64,000 nt of DNA from Phoma sp. XZ068 (lineage: Eukaryota > Ascomycota > Dothideomycetes > Pleosporales > Didymellaceae), in assembly GCA_004835665.1 (NCBI GenBank), contig RBKR01000015.1:930001-994000 (forward strand), in the 5' to 3' direction. Positions 11,791 to 22,800 of the stretch are shown piece after piece; within the stretch, counting starts at the first letter, position 1; each line of letters starts with the position of its first letter. The notes under the pieces were generated by a model. That model was given only the letters and a program-made list of their open reading frames with translations, made no database searches and was not told where the DNA came from. A program made the translations under genes and the position numbers.

Positions 11791-12540
11791 GCCGATCCCT
11801 TTCCAATTTCCTCGCCCTTGCACCTCAGTTCATCTGGATGTGGGATGGGGGAAAACAAAAGACGGCGGATATCCTAAGTTGTGATATAGTTATGCAGACG
11901 TCCAACGTGGAGGTGATACAGACGTGTGAATTGCACGAGGTGGGAGTCTCAACCTGTGGCGGTTGCCGGCCGCTAGGTACATGCACCGGTCTTGCTTGAC
12001 GTGCTGCCTAGCAATTAGCTTGAGTGGCAACTGCTCAGTTGTTGCGACTACAATATCGGTAGGAGCAACTCTTCGACTTCCTTAGAACGTCGGCGACAAA
12101 GAAATTTTAATCAGACGGCTTTGATAGCCGATAGAGGCGCATAGATATTTCCTCCGGGGGTTCGCCAACCTCTATTTGTTCTCACCCAAGGCTCATGTTG
12201 CGTTCTGGATGGGTGCGTCTTTAGCTGTTGGACTAATCAAATTCGAACGTACCTGTGATGTCATCGCGCAGGCGTGAGGCTATCGGGGTGTTTCCCGATG
12301 AGACTCGGTCGTTCATTGGTTACCCTACTGGACTCCGGGGAGATGATGGTAGATCTCAATAATTTGCGCCCAAGACATGGTGAGACTTCTCTGTGGTTGC
12401 GGAACTTTCTCATTGTGAACTTGTCTTACATCTCAATCATTGAACCTTAGCCTGAGACTCACCGTTAGATCTCTTCGTATACAGCTGTTTGATCTACCAG
12501 AAACGTTGTACTGTTCCCGAGCGATTTCCCTAGTAGGAAA
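11791..12540. other. Histidine kinase upstream region and euchromatin/RIP border
   Basis: About 750 bp of normal composition, including CpG, CpA and TpG, with no gene. It presumably contains the histidine kinase promoter. Composition changes within about 100 bp around 12,500-12,600, after which CpA and TpG nearly vanish. Confidence 0.6.
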
Positions 12541-12735
12541 ACTAATATACCTCGATCCACTATTAATCTATTTGTATATCTTCCTCTCCTTACTTCTTGT
12601 TATAGGTATTCTACTTCTCTCTATAATAGCCAGCTACTAAGTATATCCTAGTACTAAGATAAAGGCTTATAGACAAGATATATATATTCTACTAAAGCTT
12701 CTATATAAGAAAAGAGTTTTTAAACTATTAATGTA

Positions 12736-14589
12736 CTCTATAGGCAAGCAAGCCACTAGGCAAGCAAGCTACTTTTACTAAGCCCCTACTAAAGTACCCT
12801 CTCTATACTAATATCTTAATAATAACCTATTATTAATATATCTTAGGAAGCTTAGGTATAGCTTATACTTTAAGCTCTTAAATAAGATATAAATTTTTTA
12901 TAGTAATATACTGCAGCTATCTATAAGGTGCCTTAAAGTATACTAAGCTATTAATATACTAGATAACCTTTATAAGCTAATACTATACCTAACTTATAAG
13001 GGTTAAATAATAATAAGAAGATAGTAATTATTAATTATATACTTAAGCTAGATATATAAGAATTTAGCCCTTAGCTAGTAGATATAGCTATAATAGCTAA
13101 TTCTTTATATACTAAGTATAATCTAGGCCCTATTAGCTTAAACTAGCCTAGTATATTTATTAAGTAGTACCTAGAGCTTATAGTTAAGTTTAATTATAAG
13201 TATAACTATAAAAGAGCCCTCTATAAAGATCCTAAGGTTCTATAAGGCTAGTTTAGCCTAGTAGCTAATATTAAAGCTAAGTATAGTATCTAGAATAAAG
13301 ATATATATAACTTTAATAAAATAGGCTTTATAATAGGCTAGATTTCTTAAAAAGTAGTTATTATAGCTTTAGAATAATAAGGTTAGCTAAAGGTAGTCTA
13401 GCTAGGTAACTAGGAGTAGGCTATAGCTATAGTAAGTATTAATACTAAAGAATAGGCTATTCTAGCCTTTCTTATCTTTAAAGCCTACTACTACTTTTCT
13501 ACCTAGTATAAAGAAGAGAATCTACTTTAAGACTAGGTTATTAGAGTTTTTAATAATAGCTAGACTACTAATAAGCTTAGTCTAGACTAGATAGAGTACT
13601 TTAATAAGTATATAAAGTAGTATACTATTAGTAGCTACTATTTACTTATTATTAATAGTTATAAGAGCTATAACTCTTTTAAATTCTAGTAATATTATAA
13701 AGATAATAAGATAATTATTCTCTATTTACTTCTTTACTTATTATACCTTATATAGCCCCTTAATATAGGTTATTTTACTACTTTAAAAAAGGTATATAGG
13801 TACTAAGCTAAAATACTTATATATAATAAAATTAACTATATTATAAAGACTAAGTTCCTACTATACTTTATATATACCTATAATACTATAATTACTTTTA
13901 GTAATATCTAGAAAAGGTTCTAAGGTACTAGACTAGTCCTATTAAACCTAGAATAGGTTATAATAGCTCTTAATATAAAGCTATAGACTTTATTACTACT
14001 ACTTCTTATAAATAATAAGCTCTAGTAGTTATAAACCCTAAGTAATACTCTAGAACTTAGGTTATAATTAATACTTATAAAGATAAAGATTTAAAGGTAT
14101 ATAGATAGTTTACTAATATCTATAGTTAAAGTATTTAAGAAGGTATTAAAGAGGGTAGTAATTATTATATATAAGCTTATATTAGTATAATAGGAAATTA
14201 CTAAGCTTTAAGTAGCTAATAAGGCTACTATATACTAAAAATTATATAAAAGAAAGTAAGTTTAAGTAGAAGGTACCCTTATAGTTAAAGATAGCCTATA
14301 ATTAACTACTTTAAAGAAGTTTAGAGTATATAGTAATAAAAAAAAAGTAAAGAAGTAAGTATATACTAAAGTAGGTAAGCCTTCTTAATAATACTATAGA
14401 TAGTATAATAAGACTAGGTATAGTATATAAATATATAAGTAAGATATAGAAGTAGTCTCTAAATAATATTCTATACTATACTATACTTTATAGTACTAAA
14501 GTATAGTATTTTAGGCTATAATAGGGTAAAGTTTAGTAGAGGCTTAGTAAAAGTAGCTTACTTACCTAGTAGCTTACTTACCTATAAAG
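12736..14589 (+). mobile_element. RIP-degraded pogo/Fot1-like (Tc1/mariner superfamily) DNA transposon
   Basis: A 1.85-kb element with inverted termini. The left end CTCTATAGGCAAGC (from 12,736) and the reverse complement of the right end CTTTATAGGTAAGT (to 14,589) stay alignable for about 60 bp, differing almost only by C/T changes. It is flanked by TA dinucleotides (12,734-12,735 and 14,590-14,591), the target of this superfamily. The TIR holds two copies of AGGCAAGCAAGC (12,742-12,753 and 12,758-12,769), possible transposase-binding sites. The interior encodes a decayed transposase on the + strand (separate entry). Confidence 0.85.
13020..14340 (+). pseudogene. Decayed pogo/Fot1 DDE transposase
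   Basis: One + strand frame can be followed when TAA/TAG are read as former Gln/Trp codons. It shows the order of Fot1-like catalytic blocks: NKTGF at about 13,315 (family D-E-x-GF), LLIINSYKSYNS at about 13,654 (family L-DGHGSH), and IQPLNIGYF at about 13,762 (family LQPLDVGVF). All three are in the same frame and in family order. Each catalytic Asp codon reads AAT (13,315-13,317; 13,654-13,656; 13,762-13,764), preceded by T, as expected if TGAT became TAAT by RIP. The product would be inactive even without the stops. A basic C-terminal segment precedes the right TIR. Confidence 0.8.
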
Positions 14590-14636
14590 TATATTATATA
14601 TTATATTTTATATTATATCTAATATACTCTATAGGT

Positions 14637-14846
14637 AAGCAAGCTACTAGGTAAGTAAGCTACTTTTACTAAGACTATACTAAAGTACTCTCCTTATACT
14701 AATACTTTAATAATAGTATAATATTAATATATCTTAAAAAGCTTAGGTATAGCTTATACTTTAAGCTCTTAAATAAAATATAAATCTCTTATAGTAATAT
14801 ACTATAGCTATTTATAGAGTACTTTAAAGTATACTTAGCTATTAAC
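14637..14846 (+). mobile_element. Truncated second pogo-like copy (left end only)
   Basis: The sequence repeats the left 210 bp of the element at 12,736, starting CTCTATAGGTAAGC after a TA, 45 bp beyond the first element's right TIR. It stops where an LTR-like repeat begins at 14,847. The remainder of this copy is not found in the window, which suggests a deletion or rearrangement. Confidence 0.75.
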
Positions 14847-15022
14847 TATTAGGCCTAATAGCTAGAGGTACTAAAAAGAGAAGTATTAATATAAGTAGGT
14901 AGAAGTATAATAGTTCTAAATAAAGTTAATTAATAGTAAACTATTAATAACTTTATAATAAATAGATAGACTTAGCTCTATATACTCTAGTTACTTTATA
15001 TAAAAGTAACTTTAGTAAGTAT
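14847..15022. repeat. Partial LTR-like repeat (TATTAGGCC family)
   Basis: 176 bp matching the first part of the repeats at 15,023 and 20,187 (beginning TATTAGGCCTAATAGC). It is truncated by the next copy, so two copies lie head-to-tail. Confidence 0.7.
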
Positions 15023-15288
15023 TATTAGGCCTAATAGCTAGAGGCACTAAAAAGAAAAGTATTAATATAAGTAGGTAGAACTATAATAGTCCTAAATAAG
15101 GTTAATTAATAGTAGACTATTTACTACTTTATAATAAATAGCTAAGCTAGGCTCTATATACTCTAGTTACTTTATATAGAGGTAACTCTAGTAACTATAC
15201 TTTACCTAAGTATAGTAGTATAAGTATTTAACTTCTATAAGCTATATATCTAATAATATTCTCTTTTTATAGTTAAATATTCTAGGTA
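15023..15288. repeat. LTR-like repeat, TATTAGGCC family, full copy
   Basis: About 266 bp, beginning TATTAGGCCTAATAGC and ending CTAGGTA. RIP would have turned TG...CA termini into TA...TA. It may be the 5' LTR of the Gypsy internal region that follows, or an independent solo LTR. Left flank AGTAT and right flank ACTAT differ by one base. Confidence 0.7.
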
Positions 15289-18200
15289 ACTATTATAATC
15301 TAATAAAAATAGATACCTAAGTAACCTAGTTAATAGAAATAGCTAGCTACTTAATCTAGCTAGACTAATTAGACTTACTAGTATAGAAGTATCCCTAATA
15401 ATTTAACTAGTAAATAAAGTAGTAGTACTTACTTCTTAGTAAGTAAGTAACTAAAAAAAAGCCTATAGCCTAATTTACTTATTCTATAGAATAGATACTA
15501 TAGAGTATATTAACTAAGAGCTATATAGCTCCTAATTTACTTAAATAGTACTACTTTCTTAAATACTATATTTAAGGAGAAAGTACTAAAGCTATAAATA
15601 AATATCTCTAGATACTATTCTTAGAATAGTATATTTAACTTAATAATCTACTATATATTATATTCTTATCTACCCCTAATAATAGCTAGCTATTATTCTA
15701 TACTCTTAAGTAACCTATTTTTATATTAGAGTTTACTCTTATATACCCCTTAATAATAGTAAGCTATTATTCTATACCTTCTAGTAACCTATTCTACCTC
15801 TACCTATACTTATTTCTAAAAACTAATAGAATAATATACTATAAGCTCTACTTAGGTATAACTTTAATACTTTAAATACTCTAAGATAAGTATATCTCTA
15901 GAGAATATAGAGGACACTCTAAGTTATTTCTAACCTAGTAAGATAGATATATAGAATACTAATACTCTAGCTTAGAGTGCACTTAGTATTAATAAGCTAG
16001 ATATCTTCTATAGAGAGTAATATAAGCTAGATAACTAGCTTATATAGTAGGACCTCTTTTTTCTCTTTTAAGGAAGTAGAGTACTAAGTAAGTAATAAGT
16101 TACTCTTATAGCTAGCTATATATATAGAACTATATTTTAATAAATTAAGCTATTTATCTAATAGTATAACTAAGGTAAAATAATAGAGAAAAAAAAAATA
16201 GCTAGATAAGAGATTCTAACAGCTTTAAAGATAGGATCTATCTTATTTTTAAGATCTCTAATAAATTAGCTATTATATAATAAAATATTTAATATATCTA
16301 ATAAACTAAGTCTACTACTAACTATACTATTAAGTTTTAGTAACTTACTATACTTATAGGCTAGAATAACCTAGTATTAATAATAATATTTTAATAAGGC
16401 ATTAAGCCTTAAGTTAAGAAAGAGTTAATATATACTAGTACTAGTATTAATACTCTAGACAACCTAGTATATACTATAATTAATATTAATAATTAGCTCT
16501 ATAAACTTAAATAAGAACTCTAAAATAACTCTAGAGCCTAAATACTTATATAGCCTACTTAACTACTATAAGGGACCTAGTATAGCTATATACTAAAGTA
16601 TAATAATTAAGAGGGGTATTACTAACTAAATATAAAGTACTATATCTATAGTTATATATAAGCTAAATACTATAGACTAGAAGCTATAGACCTATTAAAC
16701 CTAAATAAGGGACTATAGCAAGAGTAAACTAGTAAGATAGGTAAGCTACTAATATACTACTTATATAATAAGCTAGAATACTATATATATAACTATTAAA
16801 TAAGATATAAAGTATATTAGTAAGTTAATATATTTACTAGCTCTAGCTAGGAATAAGCTATTAATACTATTCTAGAAGATATACTACTATAACTCCCTAT
16901 CTAGCTAAATAAAGTTAAGGTAACTATACTCTTAGACTTAAGTACTTAAGGGAACTATATATTCTATATAGTAATTAAATAAGCTAAGATTAGAGTATAC
17001 TTTAAAAACTAGCTCTACCTACTTAAAGTAGTAAATAGTAAGCTAATACTAGAAGAGGATACTATTATATATAAAGTAGTAGATATACCTCTTTAGGTAC
17101 TTACCTATAAGGAATAGATTAGTCTAGATATACTTAGAATAGCTACTTATAATATTATTCTAGGCCTTTTATAGTTATAGAAGTATAATATATATATTAA
17201 CTAGATAATATAATAAATCTTATTAGATAACTATAGCTATAGTACTACTAAAGAATAAGTAGAAATAATAGTATACTATTTATTTAATAAATACTAATAT
17301 AGTGCTACTATATATAATTCTATATAGTATATTATATAGCTAGTAGATAAAAGAGAGATTAGTACTATCTTCTTAAGTAATAAGACATGCTAAGATAGGG
17401 TAGTTAACTCTACCTATAGTATATAATATACTATATAAGGGGTAAAAGAATAGAAGATAGCTAGTATACCTCTAGATATTCTAGATAAATATAGTAACTA
17501 CTAAGAACTATTTTATAATAAAAAAATAATTAAAGTACTACTATAGTATAAACTATAAGATTATAAGATTTAATTAGAAGAGAGAAAGGTACTAATATTT
17601 AGACTAATATATTAACTCTTAGAATAGAAACTAATAGTACTCTATAAATATATTAATAAGAACTTTAAGAAGAGTATAATCTATCTATTAGAGTCTCTAA
17701 CTAGCTATCCTATTATATTTATACTAAAGAAGAATAGTAGCCTATAGCTATATATTAATTATTAGAAATTAAATAATAGTACTATAAAAAATAAGTACTT
17801 ATTACCTAATATATTAGAGTTATAGAATTAACTAGCTAGAATATAGTTCTTTATAGCACTTAATCTATAAAGAGTATATAACCTAATATAAATAAAAGAA
17901 GGAAAGGAGTAGAAAATAGTATTCTATACCTACTATAGCTACTATAAGTACCTAGTTATACTATTTAGGCTAATAAATACTCTAGTTATATACTAGGTAC
18001 TTATTAATAATATACTCTAAGCCTACCTAGATTAAATAGTAGTAGCTTACCTAGATAATATTTTTATCTACTTGCCTATAATAGAGGAGTATATCTAGTA
18101 TATTAGATAAGTACTAGAATACCTATAGTAAGCTAACCTATAGCTTAAGCTAGAGAAGTATAAATAGTATAAGAATAAACTAGAGTTTCTAAGGTTTATA

Positions 18201-20186
18201 GTAGAGTATAATAGAGTAAAGATAAGCTAGAGCAAGATATAGGTTATAAAAGACTAGCTAATACTAATAATAGTTAAGGAAATCTAGAAATTTCTTAGAT
18301 TTATTAACTTTAACTAATATTTTATTAAACACTACTTAACTAAGGCCCTACTACTTACTATAGTAACTTAAAAGAATACTCTATTTATCTAGAATTAATA
18401 GTAAAGTAATATATTTAAGTTATTTAAATAAGTATATATTAAACTACCTACTCTAGTAATATTCTATAGTTATAAGCCTCTATAGATTAAAACTAATATA
18501 TTAAACCTAGTACTTAGGGTATATACTATATAAAAATAATATAGTAGATAGTACTCTATTACCTACTATTAAGGTTATAAACTAAGTAAAGCTTATAAAT
18601 ACTTCTAAGGTTAGTTCTCTAGAATAAGTGCTAGTATAAGAAGAGGTTAGTATAGATACCTAGTAAAATACTATAATAACTATAGAGTTAATAATAAGTA
18701 GTATAGATAGTTAATCTGTCTAGCTTAAGAGTTAGGTTAAGTTCTAATAATAAATTTAATTAATAAGGTTAAATATAATACTATAAGAGTAGTATTTCTA
18801 ATTACTATATACTATAATAATTATAGTAGCTTACCTAGCTTACTATAAGCTATATAAGCTAAGATTACTAAGCTTAATATAAGCTATATAAGCCTTTATA
18901 TATAGTCTACCTAGCTTACTTACTAAGAGGTAAGCTTGTTTTATAACTTATAATAAAACTATACTATAACTATACTATATAGAAAGCCCTATATAATTAT
19001 TATAATAGAGCTGTTAGCACTCTAGGCTATTAGTATTCTAGTTAGCTAGTTATAAGTAGATTATAATACCTACTACTTAAGAAAGTTCTCTAGACTAGAA
19101 AAATAGTATAATATATATAATAAGGAGCTACTAGTAATAGTATTAGCTTTAGAATACTAGTAGATTTATATAAAGAGCTATTCTAATCTAATAGTATATA
19201 TAGACTATAAAAATCTAGTATATTTTACTATAACTAAGGTACTTAATTAATAGTTAGTTTAATAGTTAGAGCTTCTAAGATAGTATAAGTTTAGAATAGT
19301 ATATACTCTAGGTAAGGATAATAGCTAGGTAGATATACTAAGTAGATAATATAATATTATAAAAATAAGAATATTAAATAACTATATAATTCTAGAATTT
19401 AATATAGATAGATTAAAAAGGCCCTTATAATAGCTAAATAAGATACTCTAAATTTAGTAGAAGTAACCTATTCTATCTAGAGTACTATTAGAACTAAAGA
19501 AAGAAGTAATAAGTAGTTACTATAATAACCCCCTCTATAAATACCTAGGAATTATATATATAATTAAACTAATATAATAATACTACTACTTTAATAATAT
19601 AAAGAATATAGTAATAGAGTTTATTAAATACTATATTTATTATTAGTAGGATAAATATAATATATATATAAAGTATAGACTACTATAGTTACTACCTCTA
19701 CCTAGAGTACTATAGATAAATATTATAATAGATTTTATTATATAATTACCTACCTTTAAAGACCCTATAATAGGCTACTATTATAATACTATCTTTATTA
19801 TTATTAATTAATTTACTAAGTATACTAAGATAATACTATTCTATTATAACTACTTTATAGAGTAGCTTATATAAGTATTTCTTAATAAAGTAGTTTACTA
19901 CTATAGTATACCTAAGTTAATAATAAGTAATAGAAATAAATTATTTATATTAAACTACTAGATAATACTTTTTATAGTAATTAGTACTAAGAAGAAACTA
20001 TTAATAGTATACTACTTAGAAATAAATAGCTAGATAGAATAAATAAACTAAACTATAGAGATATTTCTTAGAATATATAGTAACTAGTAATAAGATAACT
20101 AGGTCTTACTATTACTAATAGTATAGATAGTATATAATAATAAGCTATTTAAATTAACTAAAATAAAACTATTTTTTACTAACTAT
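15289..20186 (+). mobile_element. RIP-degraded Gypsy (Ty3-type) internal region
   Basis: On the + strand, with TAA/TAG read through, the frame follows gag, protease, reverse transcriptase, RNase H and integrase order. RT: ILKKNSSLQLYINYQKLNN near 17,720; AYLDNIFIY near 18,050 (family AYLDDIL). RNase H: YYLRKFSRLEKQYNIYNKE and DYKNLVYF, 19,060-19,220. Integrase core: IIDFII, then IISNRNKLF near 19,920 and NQTIEIFLRIYSN near 20,050. A solo LTR interrupts the RNase H at 18,567-19,068. The frame meets another LTR-like repeat at 20,187, directly after a TNY codon triplet in the integrase. No purine tract precedes that repeat, so it may not be this element's own 3' LTR. Non-coding today. Confidence 0.8.
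18567..19068 (-). repeat. Solo LTR with target-site duplication, nested in Gypsy RNase H
   Basis: A 502-bp LTR in minus orientation, reverse complement of the LTR at 26,191-26,691. It is flanked by the perfect 5-bp duplication CCTAC (18,562-18,566 and 19,069-19,073). Removing it and one CCTAC rejoins the RNase H frame of the surrounding element. It is therefore a later insertion reduced to a solo LTR by recombination. Confidence 0.87.
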
Positions 20187-20452
20187 TATTAGGCCTAATA
20201 GCTAGGGGCACTAGGGAGAGAAGTATTAATATAAGTAGGTAGGACTATAATAGTTCTAAATAAGGTTAATTAATAGTACACTATTTACTACTTTATAATA
20301 AATAGCTAAGCTATACTCTATATACTTTAGTTACCCTATATAGAGGTAACTTTAGTAACTATACTCTACTTAAGTATAGTAGTATAAGTATTTAACTCTT
20401 ATAAGCTATATATCTAATAATATCCCTCTTCTATAGTTAAATATCCTAGGTA
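20187..20452. repeat. LTR-like repeat, TATTAGGCC family, flanked by ACTAT
   Basis: A 266-bp copy of the repeat at 15,023. It is flanked by ACTAT on both sides (20,182-20,186 and 20,453-20,457), which fits a solo LTR with a 5-bp duplication. The alternative is the 3' LTR of a Gypsy element that lost the end of its pol. Confidence 0.7.
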
Positions 20453-20457
20453 ACTAT

Positions 20458-22800
20458 AGAGGAATATATTAGTAGCTATTTTAAGCTATTATAGGCTATT
20501 ATAGCCCTTTACTAGGATAATAGGTAGCAGGTAGCCTAGCTTAAGTTAGAGGTAGGCTTAGGCTTCTAGAGAGAAATTTCTACTTTTATCTTTATTTTTA
20601 CCTAGAATTTTATTTACCTATACCTTACTTCTACCTGCTAGCTAGTAGGGTACCTATAGGCCTCTAACAGGTTTTTATCTATAATTTCTAGCTATTACTT
20701 CTTTTTTCTACTACTTAATTTAGTAAGTTTTTAAGATTTTCTATTTTTAAATTCTAGCCCTAATAGGCCCTAATATAAGTTATTCTAAGCTATTATAGCC
20801 TAAGTTAGCTTATTAAGGCTTATTAGAGCTAGTTTAAGCTTTATTTAACTATTTTAGGACTAACTAGGTTATTTTAGACTATTTTATACTATTTTTAACT
20901 ATATTTATATATTATACTACCTACTAGTACCTTCTAGCTACTAACTATAGACTTCTTAGAGGTCTTAAATAATATAGTATATAATACCTACTATATAGCC
21001 TATTATTATATCTACTATATTAACTTTTTTAGTAAAAGTAGTACCTACTTTACTAGTGCTCTAGGCTACTACTTCTCTATAGTTACTAATACTAATTAGT
21101 ACTTTTACTATACTTAGGTCTATAAGGTTAAGGCTAGTAAGAATATCTAGACTATATATTATATAAGGTATTTCTTTAGTAATTTAAACTACTTTATAGT
21201 ATATATCCCTATTTTAGGTTAGTATTAACTAATATAGGCTATTCTAATCTATTATAGCCTTCTAAAGCTATCTTTAACTAGATTAATAATATTTATATAT
21301 ACCTTACTACTATTACCTCTAATATATATACTAAAGCCTAGCTTCTAGCTATAGAAGTTCTTAAGAGTATAAAAGTTAAGGCTATAGATAATTTACTCTC
21401 TAAATTATATAAACTTACTAAGGTAATTAAAGGGTAAGCTAGTTTACCCTCTTATTACTTATTTCTAACTATTACTAACTCTTCTAGAGAGTTTAAGCCT
21501 TATACTAATAACTTCTTTTTATACTTAGGTATTTAAAGCTCTTAAGGTAACTCTATAACTAAAGTATACTCTATTAGCTAAAAGTATAATAAGGTTACTA
21601 TATAAGCTAAGGCTAAGAGTAATAAGTATAAGCTTAAGTAGTAGGTAGCTACTAAGGCTGCTTCTCCTACTAAAAAGGTTAGTTTTTTCTCTTTTAAGCT
21701 ACTTTAGGCTATTCTAACTTATTATAAATTAAAGGTATCCTTATTAATAGTAAGAAGTATAATTTAAAGGCTAAAGCTACTATTCTTATAAGTAAGATTA
21801 AGAAACTCTACCTCTTTAAGGCTAGTAAGTCTACTACTAATAAGAGTAAGATTACTAAGTATATAAATATAAAGGATAGAGAGTATAAAGAGCTTCTAGC
21901 TAAGGCTATTAAGTTATAAGAAGTAATAGGTAGTTTTAAGGTATTCTAAGGTATATTTAGTAATTCTAGAGTAAAATAGTATATAATAAAGTAATATAGC
22001 CCCTTCTAGTATATATAGAATAATACCTAGTTTTCTACTACTTTAGCAGCTATTAATAGTTATAGTTTATTTAAATTCTACTCTTATAACTTTTCTATAC
22101 TATTTTATAATATAATAGGCTATTATAGCCTCTAGTATCTTCTACTATTATTAATAGTATACCTATAGCCTTTCTATACTACTTTATAGTATTATAGGCT
22201 ATTATAGCTCTTAGTACCTTCTACTATTATTAAGTACTATTAAATACCTAAAACCTAGTAGAAAAAATAGTAAAAGTAACTTTTTTAACTTTAGTAGTAG
22301 TAATATACTTAGAATTTCTATAATTTTCTTAAGTATTAGAATATTTCTCTCTTTTCTTAGGTAGCTATCCTAGGTACCTCTTAGGTTATTACTATTTACT
22401 CTATTACCTAGGTAGTATTTTTTCTTTTTCTTAGAACTATTTAAGTATATTAGAGAATATATTAACTCTAGGCTTTTATAAGTTTTCTTTAGAGAAAAAA
22501 TTAGCCTATTTTATATAATAGAGCTAATTTCTATCCTTATCTTACTTTTATTTAAGTATTTTTTCTACTTCTTATATATTATTACTATAAGTATAAAGAG
22601 TATCTAGAATTAAGGTTATTAGGTATAGAAGTAGGCCCTTTAGGTTAAAAGGTTTTAATAATAATATATAAAAGACTAGATAAATACTTTAGAGTCTAGG
22701 TAGGTCTACTTTAAATAATAATAGCCTAATTTAGGCTATTATATATCCTAGGCCTATATACTTCTAATCTAGTTTATATTTTAGCCTAGTTAATTATATA
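20458..22800. other. Unassigned RIP-degraded sequence
   Basis: Heavily mutated repeat-derived DNA without a domain I can name. Parts of the + strand read as a Lys/Glu-rich frame around 21,550-21,930 if TAA/TAG are read through, but this is weak. A direct duplication of about 70 bp, containing a TAGGCTATTATAGC core and a TTCTACTATTATTAA end, occurs between about 22,090 and 22,250. Confidence 0.5.

Noticed and set aside
12440..12640. 66-codon plus-strand frame at the RIP border
   Set aside because: A Leu/Ile-rich, membrane-like tail arises from AT-rich sequence; no gene-like start or homology.
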